Assembly: GCA_023402505.1 (NCBI GenBank)
Contig: JAEYGD010000226.1
Span: 1-22,263, forward strand
Source of the DNA: Actinomycetes bacterium
GTDB taxonomy: Bacteria; Actinomycetota; Actinomycetes; Mycobacteriales; Micromonosporaceae
Length of the DNA: 22,263 bases
Reading direction: 5' to 3'
In this document: positions 1 through 7,755 of the stretch, piece by piece
How the letters are laid out: the number at the start of each line of letters is the position of its first letter
How positions within the stretch are numbered: position 1 is the stretch's first letter
Notes under the pieces: generated by a model
Told to the model about the DNA's origin: nothing
Seen by the model: only the letters and a program-made list of their open reading frames with translations
Database searches by the model: none
Program-made: the position numbers and the translations under genes

Positions 1-878
1 CCGCGGGCGTACGGCACGTGGGTGTCGACCGGTGGGCGGCGGCCGCCGCCGACGCCGCGGCCGACGGCGCCACCGTCCGGGTCGACTTCTTCGACGAGCG
101 CTCCGCCGCGGAGATCGCGGCCACCGAAGGCCCCGCGAAGGTCATCTTCTCGGCGAACACCATCAGCCACGTCGCACGGATCGACACCGTCTTCCGGGGC
201 GTGGACCGGCTCCTCGCCCCCGACGGGATCTTCGTCGTCGAGGACCGGTACGTCGGCGACATCGTCGAGTTCGGCTACTACGACCAGATCTACGACGAGC
301 ACTTCTACCTGTTCGCCGTGCGGTCGGTGGACGCGATGGTGACCCGCTTCGGCTTCGAACTGGTCGACGTGCAACGGATACCGGTCCACGGTGGATCGGT
401 GCGCTACACCATCGCCCGCCCCGGAGCGCGTCGGCGCCGCCCGAGCGTGGCGCGGATGATCGACGACGAGGCCCGCTACGGCATCGGGGACCACGACACC
501 TACCTGCGCTTCGGCCGGCAGATCGACCGGGTCGGCGCGGACCTGGTCGCGCTCCTGACCGACCTGCGGGACGCCGGGCGCAGCGTCGTCGGCTACGGCG
601 CCACCTCCAAGAGCGCGACCATCACCAACTACTTCGGCATCGGGCCCGACCTGGTGCCGTTCATCTGTGACAACACACCGGAAAAGCAGGGCCGGCTGTC
701 ACCCGGGGCGCACATCCCGGTCCGGCCGCACGAGGCGTTCGCCGACCCCTATCCCGACTACGCGCTGCTGTTCGCGTGGAACCACGCCGGGGAGATCATG
801 GCCAAGGAACGGCGGTTCGTGCAGCAGGGCGGCCGGTGGATCCTCTACGTCCCGCACGTGCGCGTCGTCGGCGGCTGA
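1..878 (+). CDS. NDP-deoxysugar C-methyltransferase, 5'-truncated by window edge
   Basis: The reading frame is open from base 3 and ends with TGA at 876-878. It matches the C-terminal two thirds of the TylC3/SgcA3-like class of SAM-dependent sugar C-methyltransferases. Visible are the end of the SAM-binding fold (VIFSANTISHV, then LLAPDGIFVVEDRYV), the YDEHFYLF stretch typical of this class, and the C-terminal domain with YGATSKSATITNYFGIG and CDNTPEKQGRLSPG. A GTG at 18 could be read as a start, but the preceding in-frame residues (AGVRHVG) fit the family, so the true start and the N-terminal zinc-binding part lie to the left. The family methylates a carbon of a TDP-keto-deoxyhexose. Next to an enediyne PKS this suggests a branched-chain sugar on the final product, as in C-1027, maduropeptin or cyanosporaside. 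The gene is convergent with the antiporter gene; the gap is 18 bases. Confidence 0.88.
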   Translation, partial: AGVRHVGVDRWAAAAADAAADGATVRVDFFDERSAAEIAATEGPAKVIFSANTISHVARIDTVFRGVDRLLAPDGIFVVEDRYVGDIVEFGYYDQIYDEHFYLFAVRSVDAMVTRFGFELVDVQRIPVHGGSVRYTIARPGARRRRPSVARMIDDEARYGIGDHDTYLRFGRQIDRVGADLVALLTDLRDAGRSVVGYGATSKSATITNYFGIGPDLVPFICDNTPEKQGRLSPGAHIPVRPHEAFADPYPDYALLFAWNHAGEIMAKERRFVQQGGRWILYVPHVRVVGG

Positions 879-885
879 GCCCGCC

Positions 886-910
886 CGGTGGCCGGGTCAC
901 CCGGCCACCG
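886..910. terminator. Bidirectional hairpin between convergent genes
   Basis: CGGTGGCCGGGT at 886-897 is the exact reverse complement of ACCCGGCCACCG at 899-910, giving a 12-bp perfect stem with almost no loop; in RNA the innermost pairs would open to form a small loop. It starts 8 bases after the methyltransferase stop and spans the stop codon of the antiporter gene read from the other strand. There is no T tract on either side, which is common for actinomycete terminator hairpins. Symmetry means it could act on both convergent transcripts. Confidence 0.7.
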
Positions 911-2219
911 CACCGGCGCGTACGCCGGGGTCCCCGTCCACCGACCCCAGCGACCGCCGCTCCTCCTGGTCGAGGGGGACCCGGCGCAGGGCGGACCGAA
1001 GCAGCGGCGGGGCCATCACCGAGGTCACGACGGCGACCAGCACGACGACCGTGTACATGTCCGCGTCGAACACACCCAGCCGCAGGCCGACCATCGCCAG
1101 GACCACCTCCACGACGCCGCGGGCGTTCATCCCCGCCCCGATCGCCAGTCCCGCCGACCCGGACAGCCCACCCAGCCGTGCACCCAGGTACGCGCCGGCG
1201 AACTTGCCACCGACGGCCACCGCGACCACCGCCAGCGCCGTGAACGCCAGGCCGGGATCCCGCAACGCGGTCAGGTCCATCCGCAGGCCCGCACTGGCCA
1301 GGAAGACCGGTGCGAGCACGGCCAGCACCACCGTCCGCAACGGTGCGAGCCGCGCCGGGTCCGGGGGACGGGCGAGCAGCCCGGCGACGAACGCCCCGAA
1401 CACCGCCTCCATGCCGAGCGCGTGCGTCGTCGCCGCGCCGGTCAGCACGACGAGCACGGTTGCCGCGACCGTCGGTCCCGGCCCGTCCGACCGGGCGGCC
1501 CGGCGCAGCACCGCCCGCACCGCGACCCGCCCCAGGGTCGCCGCGACCAGGACGAACCCGGCCACCGCCGCGGCGGCGCCGGCCACCGCGCCGGCGCTCA
1601 GCCCCACCGTGACCGAGGTCGTCAGCAGGGAGAGCAGGAACCAGCACGCGGCGTCGTCGACGGTGCCCGCCATCAGGATCAGCTGGCCCACCGTACGGTG
1701 CAGCAGGCCCATGTCGGTCAGGGCCTTCGCGACGACCGGCAACGCCGTCACGCCCATCGCGACCGCGAGAAAGAGCGCGAACACCAGCCGGTCCGCGATC
1801 GCGTCACCGGCCGGCGCGGCCAGCACTAAGCCGAGACCGAGGCCGCAGGCGAGCGGCAGCAGCAACCCGCCGAGGCTCACCGTGACCACCGCCCGCCGGT
1901 GGGTCCGCAGCAGCCCCAGATTCAGGTGCGCGCCGGTGATGCCGACGAGAAGCAGCACGCCGAGCTGCCCGACGGCGTCGATCAGGTGCATCTCCCCGGC
2001 GTCGGACGGCAGGAGCAGGCCGGCCACCCCCGGCAGCAGGTGCGCCAGCAGGGACGGGCCGAGCAGTACGCCGGCGAGCAGCTCGCCGACGACAGCCGGA
2101 AGGCCGAGCCGGCCGGCGAGGTACCCGAGCACCCGGGCGGCCAGCAGGAGAGTGACCAGGCCGACCAGGAGGCCGAGCAACGCGTCCGGATCCAGCGGCG
2201 CGATGACCTCCCCGGTCAT
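897..2219 (-). CDS. CPA2-family cation/proton antiporter (KefB/NapA type)
   Basis: The 440-residue protein is almost wholly hydrophobic, with about 12-13 predicted membrane segments, the usual size of a CPA2 exchanger membrane domain without the cytosolic RCK extension. Family signatures are present: GELLAGVLLGPS near residues 45-56, ALPVVAKAL at 159-167, the paired ion-binding aspartates in TVDDAACW (D188, D189), and GAGMNARGVVE at 361-371. It would exchange a monovalent cation for protons across the cytoplasmic membrane. ATG at 2219 overlaps the TGA of the AhpD-like gene by 4 bases (ATGA), so it is the last gene of a five-gene coupled operon. Cation antiporters occur in antibiotic clusters and are sometimes proposed as resistance or export genes. 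That role is inference here, as nothing in the sequence shows the substrate. Confidence 0.92.
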   Translation of the reverse strand: MTGEVIAPLDPDALLGLLVGLVTLLLAARVLGYLAGRLGLPAVVGELLAGVLLGPSLLAHLLPGVAGLLLPSDAGEMHLIDAVGQLGVLLLVGITGAHLNLGLLRTHRRAVVTVSLGGLLLPLACGLGLGLVLAAPAGDAIADRLVFALFLAVAMGVTALPVVAKALTDMGLLHRTVGQLILMAGTVDDAACWFLLSLLTTSVTVGLSAGAVAGAAAAVAGFVLVAATLGRVAVRAVLRRAARSDGPGPTVAATVLVVLTGAATTHALGMEAVFGAFVAGLLARPPDPARLAPLRTVVLAVLAPVFLASAGLRMDLTALRDPGLAFTALAVVAVAVGGKFAGAYLGARLGGLSGSAGLAIGAGMNARGVVEVVLAMVGLRLGVFDADMYTVVVLVAVVTSVMAPPLLRSALRRVPLDQEERRSLGSVDGDPGVRAGAVAG

Positions 2220-3352
2220 CCCGGCGTCTCCTGCTCCGGCCCGGGTGCCACCTCCCCGGCCGGTCCGGATGTCGGCGGCCAGGCGGCCCGCAGGTCCTGG
2301 CCGGCCCGCCGGGCCGCGGCGAGGCTGGACCAGGAGACCAGCTCCAGCAGCGACCGGTCCTCCGGCCGGTCGAGGCGGTAGGCGGTCACGACGTCGTCGG
2401 TGACCCGGTAGGAGAAGAAGGCGGTGGCCAGGGCCAGCCGTCCGGCGGCCCGGTCGGGCTCCGGCAGGGTGGCGACAACCGCGTCGAGCCCGGCCCGGTC
2501 GGTGATGGCGTCCAGCCCGGCCGGACCGGCCAGGAGGTCCAGCACCAGCCCGCGCACACTCGCGGGAACGGCATCGCGCCCCGCGCCGTCGATGGCGGCG
2601 GCGGCCCGGGCGAACGCGGCGGCCAGGCCGGGCCTACCGAGGGCCCAGTCGAGGTCCGGCGGCAGCGGCGCGGGCGGCAGCAGGTCGAGGTCCGCGCCCG
2701 GTTCACCGCTCCTGCGGGCCAGCCGCGCCATCGTGACCGCCGCCAGCCGGCGCACCGCCCGGGCCGCTGCCGGCGCCGTCGCCGCCGGCAGCGGCGACGG
2801 CGTGAGGAAGACGTTCACCATCCGGTTGAGGTAGTGGAACAGCACCGCGACACCGATGAGTTCGGTCATCTCCGCGCCGTCCACCCGCGGCGGCACGGCT
2901 GCGGCGCCGCGGTGGCGGAACCACTCGGCGAGCGTACGCAGCCGCGGATCGCGGACCTCACCGAGCCGGTCGTCGATCACGGCCTGGGCGTCCGGACCGC
3001 GCAACAGCCCGCGCAGCGCGCTGCCGTGCACGTCGACGCAGTACGGGCAGCGGTTCGCCAGCGACACCGCAGCGGCCACCGCCTCCCTCGTCTCACGCCC
3101 GGTCAGCCCACGCACCAGCAGCGTCTCGCGCAGCATCAACCAGCACGCCGACAGCACCGGCGGCGCGGCGGCGTGCAGCACCACCGGCGGCGCGAGCAGG
3201 CCGAACTCCTGCTCCAGCCGCCGGTGGACGTGCCGCACCTCGTCCGACGCGTGCCGGGCGGCCACGGGGCGCAGGTGCCGGATGTGGCGTCGGGTGATCG
3301 GGCGGGTCAGCCGGGCGAGCAGCCGACCCGTCGGTCGCCGGCCGCTCGTCAC
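2216..3352 (-). CDS. AhpD-like / carboxymuconolactone decarboxylase family protein, long form
   Basis: This is a 378-residue protein from a GTG start at 3352 that overlaps the GMC oxidoreductase stop (GTGA). The open frame runs further upstream, but that part is antisense-frame shadow of the GMC gene. The core has the AhpD-like motif E-x11-C-x2-C-x3-H exactly: E90, C102, C105 and H109 in EAVAAAVSLANRCPYCVDVH. In AhpD proteins the two cysteines do peroxidase or disulfide chemistry with a proton relay from Glu and His. The length is well above a typical 150-180-residue family member: about 80 residues precede and over 200 follow the motif, and the C-terminal part may be a second degenerate helical repeat. 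Sitting between an oxidoreductase and an antiporter in an enediyne operon, it could detoxify peroxide or assist redox chemistry. Its substrate is unknown. Confidence 0.85.
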   Translation of the reverse strand: MTSGRRPTGRLLARLTRPITRRHIRHLRPVAARHASDEVRHVHRRLEQEFGLLAPPVVLHAAAPPVLSACWLMLRETLLVRGLTGRETREAVAAAVSLANRCPYCVDVHGSALRGLLRGPDAQAVIDDRLGEVRDPRLRTLAEWFRHRGAAAVPPRVDGAEMTELIGVAVLFHYLNRMVNVFLTPSPLPAATAPAAARAVRRLAAVTMARLARRSGEPGADLDLLPPAPLPPDLDWALGRPGLAAAFARAAAAIDGAGRDAVPASVRGLVLDLLAGPAGLDAITDRAGLDAVVATLPEPDRAAGRLALATAFFSYRVTDDVVTAYRLDRPEDRSLLELVSWSSLAAARRAGQDLRAAWPPTSGPAGEVAPGPEQETPG

Positions 3353-4977
3353 GCCGCCCGCCGTACGCTCGCCCGACCCTCGCCGGGCGACGGAGCCCCG
3401 TACGTCACGGCGATGCCCCGCTGCCGCGCCGCCCGAACCAGCCCCGGAACCGCGCGTTCGGCCAGCGCCGCGATCGTCAGCGCCGGATTGACGGTCAGCG
3501 CTCCCGGCACGGCCGAACCGTCGGTGACGAAGATGCCGGGGTGGCCGCGCAGCTCGTGCCGGTCGTCGAGGGCGGACGTCGCCGGGTCGTCGCCGATGCG
3601 GCAGGAGGACAACGGGTGCACCGTGTACGCCCCGACGTGGTCGTTCGTCCACGGCCGTACCCGGGCCAGCCCGTCCCGTTCGAAGATGTCCCGGACGTCG
3701 GCGTCGGATTCGGCCCAGCCCCGCTGGGTGTTCTCCGTCGGCTCGTAGCGCAACGAGCCGCGGCCCAGCATCTGCTGGGCGATCCGTTCGGCGTTGCCCC
3801 GGGCCGGCGGTGGCCCGAACACGCCCTCGTTGTCGTCCTCCGTCATGGCGAACACGGTCAGCCAGGAGCGCCACTGGCGGAGCATGGCCTTCTTCTGGCG
3901 GCCGAACCAGGTCGGCTCGGCGGCGCCGGGGGCCTGGGCGAGGACGGTGCCCAGGCCCGGCGGGAAGTAGAGCTGTTCCAGCGAGTACCGGCGGAACTCG
4001 GGTAGCGACCCGTCGAGCCGGTCCCAGGTGGCCACGCTGGGGCCCTTGCCGATCTGGTACGCCTCGTACGCCCGGCCGTCGCCCCGGTCGAGCCCGAGCA
4101 GCTCGCGGGCGCGCGCGTCGTCGACGACGACGGTGTTGAGCCGCTCCCCGTTGCCGGAGAAGTAGCGCCCGACCGCCGGCGGCAGAGCGCCGAGCTCGGC
4201 CTCCGAACGTTGCAGGATGACCGGCGTGGCACCGGCACCGGCGGCGAGCACGACCAGCTTCGCCTCCAGCACGCCGCCGCCCCGGGTGACCCGGTAGTCC
4301 TCGTCGTCGACGACGTCGTAGTGGACCCGGTAGCCACCCTCGGGGGTGCGCGTCAGCCGCTGCACCTCGTGCAGGGGCCGGATCTGCGCCCCGTGCGCGA
4401 GCGCGGCCGGCAGGTAGTTGAGCAGCAGCGAACGTTTGGCGTCGAACCGGCAACCGGCCATCATCCAGTTGCAGTTGGTGCACCGGGGCTTGTCGATCGC
4501 CGACGGAACGGCGTTGGCGGTGCGTCCGGCGCGGGCGCAGGCGGCGGCGAACAGGCCGCCGGCGAAGGGTACGTCCGGCCAGGACGACTCGGTCACGGGC
4601 AGCGCGTCGCTGACGACGTCGTACCAGGGGTCGAGGGTGTCCCGGTCGATCGAGGCCGGCCACATCCGCCGGCCGAGGCCGCCTGTGCGCTCGAAGACGA
4701 ACCGGGGCGCCCGGGGCATCGTGGCGAAGTAGACGACGCTGCCGCCGCCGACGCAGTTGCCGGCGAGCACGCTCATGCCGTCACCGACGGTGAAGTCGAA
4801 GATCCGGGTGTACGAGGAGCCGAGGAGGAAGTCGTGCTGGAACTCCTCGCTGGCGAGCCACGGGCCACGCTCCAGCACGACCACCCGCGCTCCACCCGCC
4901 GCGAGGTGGTACGCCGGGATCGCCCCGCCGAAGCCGCTGCCGACGACGACGACGTCCGTCTGCTCGATCCTGGTCAT
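3349..4977 (-). CDS. GMC-family FAD-dependent oxidoreductase (cholesterol-oxidase-like)
   Basis: The protein has 542 residues from ATG 4977, which overlaps the upstream stop (ATGA). An N-terminal Rossmann FAD site VVVVGSGFGG (residues 9-18) is followed by LERG at 35-38, the GNCVGGGSVVYFATMPR stretch at 73-89, a cysteine-rich stretch CTNCNWMMAGC (C166, C169, C176), and the GMC C-terminal signature with HPLSSC (H454) and TDGSAVPGALTVNPALTIAALAERA near 485-509 (N497). The family oxidises alcohols or related C-H bonds with FAD and passes electrons to oxygen or an acceptor. GMC oxidoreductases of this kind are part of the accessory set of nine-membered enediyne clusters (SgcE9-like). The preceding gene encodes a small partner resembling gluconate dehydrogenase subunit 3, which suggests a two-component dehydrogenase. 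The substrate is probably a core or polyene intermediate, by inference. Confidence 0.93.
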   Translation of the reverse strand: MTRIEQTDVVVVGSGFGGAIPAYHLAAGGARVVVLERGPWLASEEFQHDFLLGSSYTRIFDFTVGDGMSVLAGNCVGGGSVVYFATMPRAPRFVFERTGGLGRRMWPASIDRDTLDPWYDVVSDALPVTESSWPDVPFAGGLFAAACARAGRTANAVPSAIDKPRCTNCNWMMAGCRFDAKRSLLLNYLPAALAHGAQIRPLHEVQRLTRTPEGGYRVHYDVVDDEDYRVTRGGGVLEAKLVVLAAGAGATPVILQRSEAELGALPPAVGRYFSGNGERLNTVVVDDARARELLGLDRGDGRAYEAYQIGKGPSVATWDRLDGSLPEFRRYSLEQLYFPPGLGTVLAQAPGAAEPTWFGRQKKAMLRQWRSWLTVFAMTEDDNEGVFGPPPARGNAERIAQQMLGRGSLRYEPTENTQRGWAESDADVRDIFERDGLARVRPWTNDHVGAYTVHPLSSCRIGDDPATSALDDRHELRGHPGIFVTDGSAVPGALTVNPALTIAALAERAVPGLVRAARQRGIAVTYGAPSPGEGRASVRRAA

Positions 4978-5543
4978 TCGGGGCTTCCTGTCGCTGTCGT
5001 GTGCGGGTGGGGGTCGGCGAGCTGCCGCTGGTAGGAGAACCGGGGGAAACGCCACAGCCCGTCCTGGTCGGGTGGTCGGAGACCGAGGACGGCGAGGCCG
5101 GGATGCCCCTGCGCGAGCGCCGACGCGGTCGGCAGGTGGGGGGCGCTGTCGAAGGCCATGGTGCAGAAGAGGGCCACGCCGAACCACACCTCCCGTTCGG
5201 GGTGGGCCGGGTCGGTGAGCTCCTGCACCAGCGCCGTCCGGTCGTCGAAGCCGAGCGCGACGAACGCCGGCACGGACGCGTCGAGGGTGAGCCGCCGCGC
5301 CCGGGCGTAGTTCTGGGCGTGCAGGTTGAGCAGCCCGGCCATGCCGTCCAGCGCCTCGGCCAGCCCGAGCGCCGGATGGGCGAGCAGGTCGAGGGCACCG
5401 GCCTGCACGGCGCCGGGGTCCTCCTCGACACCGGCGATCGCCCGGTCGTCGGGGTGCCGTTTCGCCCCCGGGATGATCGTGTCGGCGAACGCCTCGAGCG
5501 TCTGCGTCCGGATCGGGTCGGGCGCCCCGCCCGCGGCCGTCAC
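4974..5543 (-). CDS. Gluconate 2-dehydrogenase subunit 3-like protein (DUF5987-like), partner of the GMC oxidoreductase
   Basis: The protein has 189 residues from GTG 5543; start and stop both overlap neighbours by 4 bases. Near the N terminus it carries TQTLEAFADTIIPGAKRHPDD, which resembles the ADTIIPG motif that opens subunit 3 of GMC-type dehydrogenases. The middle is helical (LLAHPALGLAEALDGMAGLLNLHAQNYARARRL). No Tat or Sec signal precedes the motif, unlike secreted gluconate dehydrogenase subunits, so the protein should stay in the cytoplasm with its partner. Direct coupling to the GMC gene makes a stabilising or electron-transfer subunit the simplest reading. I am fairly sure of the family resemblance and less sure of the domain name. 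Confidence 0.78.
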   Translation of the reverse strand: MTAAGGAPDPIRTQTLEAFADTIIPGAKRHPDDRAIAGVEEDPGAVQAGALDLLAHPALGLAEALDGMAGLLNLHAQNYARARRLTLDASVPAFVALGFDDRTALVQELTDPAHPEREVWFGVALFCTMAFDSAPHLPTASALAQGHPGLAVLGLRPPDQDGLWRFPRFSYQRQLADPHPHTTATGSPE

Positions 5544-6358
5544 GCCGGTCCGTCCGGGAGGTGCGTCCCCGGCCCGGCGAACTGACCCGGCCGGCGTCCC
5601 GGCCCGGCCGGGCCACGGTACGCCTGGGCGATGTCCAGCCACCGGTCGGCGTCGGTGCCGACGGCGATCAGCGCCAGGTCGTCGCGGTGCCGGCGACGGG
5701 TCGCCAGGAGGCAGAGGTCGACGGCGGAGCCGGTGATCAGCTCCGCGTCGTCCGGCCCGTACTCCCACACCTCCCCGGAGGGCGCGGTCACCTCGAACCG
5801 GAAGCCGCCCAGTGGCGGGGTCAGGCCGCGGCTCAGGTACCCGAAATCCCAGGTCTGCACGACGAAACCGACGACGTGCCGGATCCGGTCGGTGTGCTGA
5901 CGTCCGATCCCCAGCGCGTCGGCGATGTCCTGGCCGTGGCCGAACAGTTCCATCATCCCCGCCGCCGCGAGCACCGGGGCCGGCAGCGGCCGGACCAGCC
6001 AGGGCACCACCTGCCCCGGCGGCACGGACGCGAGCGCCTCGACCGCGCCGGTCCACTCCGTACGCCACCGGCCGGGCAGCACCCCGGGACCGGTGTCGAG
6101 ATACCGGGACAGCGCGGCCGTCACGTTGGCGTCGAAGTCGTCGCCGAGCTGGGCCACGAAGGCCTGGAACGCCGCGGCGTCGGAGGCGGCCACGGCGGCC
6201 ATCCGGAACACCGCGCACAGGTGCGCGACCTGGTGCCGGACCTGCCAGCCCGGTGCCGGCGTGTCGCGGGTCCAGTCGTCCGGGCCCAGGCCGGTCAGGA
6301 TCCGGTCCAGGTCCGCGCAGTCGTCGGCCAGATCGGCGAACACATTCCCGCTCTCCAT
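5540..6358 (-). CDS. DinB-fold metal-binding protein, TIGR03084/mycothiol-dependent maleylpyruvate isomerase-like
   Basis: The 272-residue protein starts at ATG 6358 behind a good ribosome site (GGAGGA). The N-terminal DinB-like four-helix part has GWQVRHQVAHL with H46 and MMELFGHGQDIADALG with E137 and H141. This H...E-x3-H arrangement is the metal-ligand set of the mycothiol-dependent isomerase superfamily. A smaller C-terminal domain follows (FRFEVTAPSGEVWEYGPDDAELITGSAVDLCLLATRR), as in TIGR03084-type proteins. Members use mycothiol or another thiol with a divalent metal. The gene is first in the five-gene minus-strand operon and is divergent from the DUF1702/PKSE operon across a 293-base control region. 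It may add, remove or isomerise a thiol adduct of a reactive intermediate, which is inference from the family. Confidence 0.85.
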   Translation of the reverse strand: MESGNVFADLADDCADLDRILTGLGPDDWTRDTPAPGWQVRHQVAHLCAVFRMAAVAASDAAAFQAFVAQLGDDFDANVTAALSRYLDTGPGVLPGRWRTEWTGAVEALASVPPGQVVPWLVRPLPAPVLAAAGMMELFGHGQDIADALGIGRQHTDRIRHVVGFVVQTWDFGYLSRGLTPPLGGFRFEVTAPSGEVWEYGPDDAELITGSAVDLCLLATRRRHRDDLALIAVGTDADRWLDIAQAYRGPAGPGRRPGQFAGPGTHLPDGPA

Positions 6359-6651
6359 CGCTTGTCCTCCACGGTTCGACGTCGGCCCCGGTGCCGCTGC
6401 GACGGCGGCGCTCGGCGGGGCACGGCAGGGTCGCGAATCTCAGCGTGCCGACGAGCGCGGCGGTGGTCCTCTCCCGCTGTGCGGTCCTGCCGGCGCCGCC
6501 GCGAGGCGGCCGGACCCGTAGTGGCCGGCCGCGACGCGTCGCCGTGCGCCACCACTACGCACAGCGGGAGATGAATCGCTCGTCCCGCTGGCTGACGATC
6601 GAACCGCCGCCGACCGGTGCGGCGCCCGGCACGAGCAGGAGAGCGGGGAAC
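6359..6651. promoter_or_regulatory. Divergent intergenic control region
   Basis: This 293-base stretch holds no convincing gene. It lies between the starts of the minus-strand oxidoreductase operon and the plus-strand DUF1702/PKSE operon, so it must carry promoters for both. At the right end AGGAGAG and GGGGAA precede the ATG at 6652; at the left end GGAGGA on the minus strand precedes the ATG at 6358. A 14-bp inverted repeat (6470-6483 and 6558-6571) sits in the middle. I could not assign -10 or -35 boxes with confidence. Confidence 0.6.
6470..6571. repeat. 14-bp perfect inverted repeat, probable operator pair
   Basis: TCTCCCGCTGTGCG at 6470-6483 is the exact reverse complement of CGCACAGCGGGAGA at 6558-6571; the arms are separated by 74 bases. 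A small GC hairpin, GCCGCC-gcga-GGCGGC (6495-6510), lies between them. One arm lies 111 bases from the minus operon start and the other 80 bases from the DUF1702 start. The symmetric placement suggests two copies of one regulator site, each serving one promoter, or a looping operator. Confidence 0.6.
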
Positions 6652-7650
6652 ATGCCCACCATCACCGGTTCGCTACGTCGGATAGCGCTGGCCCCCTCGC
6701 TGCGGCAGGTCGGGTTCGCGGCACGCCGGTTCCCGGTCGTGCCGTCGGAGACGACCCGCCGGCTGGAGGCGATCCCGCAGGCGGTGGTGTGCGGGTTCGA
6801 GTGGGGGGTGGAAGCCCGGGACCTGTGGGAGATCGAGCGTCGGCTCGCGCTGGTCGACCCGTACCTGCGCGGTTTCGGTTACGAGGGCGCGACCATGGCG
6901 TTCACCATCCGCGACGCGATGGCGCTGCACCGCACCTCGTGGGCACGGGAGCTGCTCACCGGGCCGGGACGCCGGCACATCTTCCTCAACTACATCGGGA
7001 TCGGTTTCGCGATGGCCCGGTTGCCCCGGCCGCTCTGGCGCCGGGTCCTGCCGGACCTGACGGGGGTGCCGTACCACCCGACGATGAGCTGGCTCGCGGT
7101 CGACGGGTACGGCTTCGACCGCGCCTACTTCCGGACCGACCGCTGGGTCGACCGCCTCGACCGGCCCGCCCCGTACCCGTGGGAGGGCTGCCCCGACTAC
7201 TTCCTGCGCGCCTTCGACCAGGGGGTCGGCCGGGCGCTCTGGTTCATGCGCGGGGCCCGCGTCGACCACGTCGCGGCGGCGGTAGCGCGCTTCCCCGCCG
7301 AACGTCGCGACGACCTGTGGAGCGGAATCGGCCTGGCCGCCACCTTCGCCGGCGGCTGCGACGCGGCGGGTCTGGCGGCGCTGCGGCGGCAGGCCGGCCG
7401 CCACCGGCCGCACCTGGCGCAGGGCGCGGTCTTCGCCGCCCGGGCCCGGACGTTCTCCGCCGCGGTGCCACCGCACACGGAGACGACCGTCGCCGCGCTG
7501 ACCGGCCTGTCGGTGGCGGCCGCGTCGGCACTGGCCGACGACGTCGCGGTCGACGGGTTCCCGGCCCGCCGGGAACCGGCGTACGAGATGTGGCGCCGGC
7601 GGGTGCAGGCGCGCTTCGACGGAGAACCCCCGGAGGCCGGGGCGAACTGA
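6652..7650 (+). CDS. unbL: DUF1702 (UnbL-type) enediyne biosynthesis protein, copy 1
   Basis: The protein has 332 residues. ATG 6652 is chosen because of AGGAGAG/GGGGAA just upstream and because the N terminus (MPTITGSLRRIAL) matches that of the neighbouring paralogue. Shared blocks are GFGYEGATMAFTIRD, IGIGFAMARLPR, DGYGFDRAYFRTDRW, DQGVGRALWF, GIGLAATFAGG, HLAQGAVFAARAR and the C-terminal PAYEMWRRR. This family occurs next to PKSE genes in enediyne clusters (UnbL, the E5-type gene) and is considered part of the conserved core cassette, but no reaction has been established for it. No signal peptide, membrane segment or known cofactor motif is visible. It heads the operon that contains PKSE; a 105-base gap separates it from copy 2. 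Confidence 0.88.
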   Translation: MPTITGSLRRIALAPSLRQVGFAARRFPVVPSETTRRLEAIPQAVVCGFEWGVEARDLWEIERRLALVDPYLRGFGYEGATMAFTIRDAMALHRTSWARELLTGPGRRHIFLNYIGIGFAMARLPRPLWRRVLPDLTGVPYHPTMSWLAVDGYGFDRAYFRTDRWVDRLDRPAPYPWEGCPDYFLRAFDQGVGRALWFMRGARVDHVAAAVARFPAERRDDLWSGIGLAATFAGGCDAAGLAALRRQAGRHRPHLAQGAVFAARARTFSAAVPPHTETTVAALTGLSVAAASALADDVAVDGFPARREPAYEMWRRRVQARFDGEPPEAGAN

Positions 7651-7755
7651 CCATGCCGCGGCGGGCGTCCCCGTCGCCGAAGACCGTTGCCGCAGGCGAA
7701 CCGCGTGGAGCATCCGCGGATCGCCCGCTCGACGCTGACCACGTTAGGGGTACCA

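Noticed and set aside
796..1647. Long open frame antisense to the methyltransferase and in another frame of the antiporter gene
   Set aside because: Composition is arginine- and glycine-rich low-complexity typical of shadow frames in high-GC DNA; the antiporter frame has clear family motifs.
667..2403. 578-codon plus-strand open frame
   Set aside because: It is antisense to the antiporter and AhpD-like genes, is rich in Ser, Thr, Pro and Arg, and has no family likeness.
3353..4663. 437-codon extension of the AhpD-like frame
   Set aside because: It runs through the GMC gene in a shifted frame with low-complexity composition; GTG 3352 fits the overlap pattern of the operon.
4978..5616. N-terminal extension of the GMC oxidoreductase frame
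   Set aside because: The extension overlaps the subunit-3-like gene in another frame and lacks family sequence; ATG 4977 opens directly on the FAD-binding motif.
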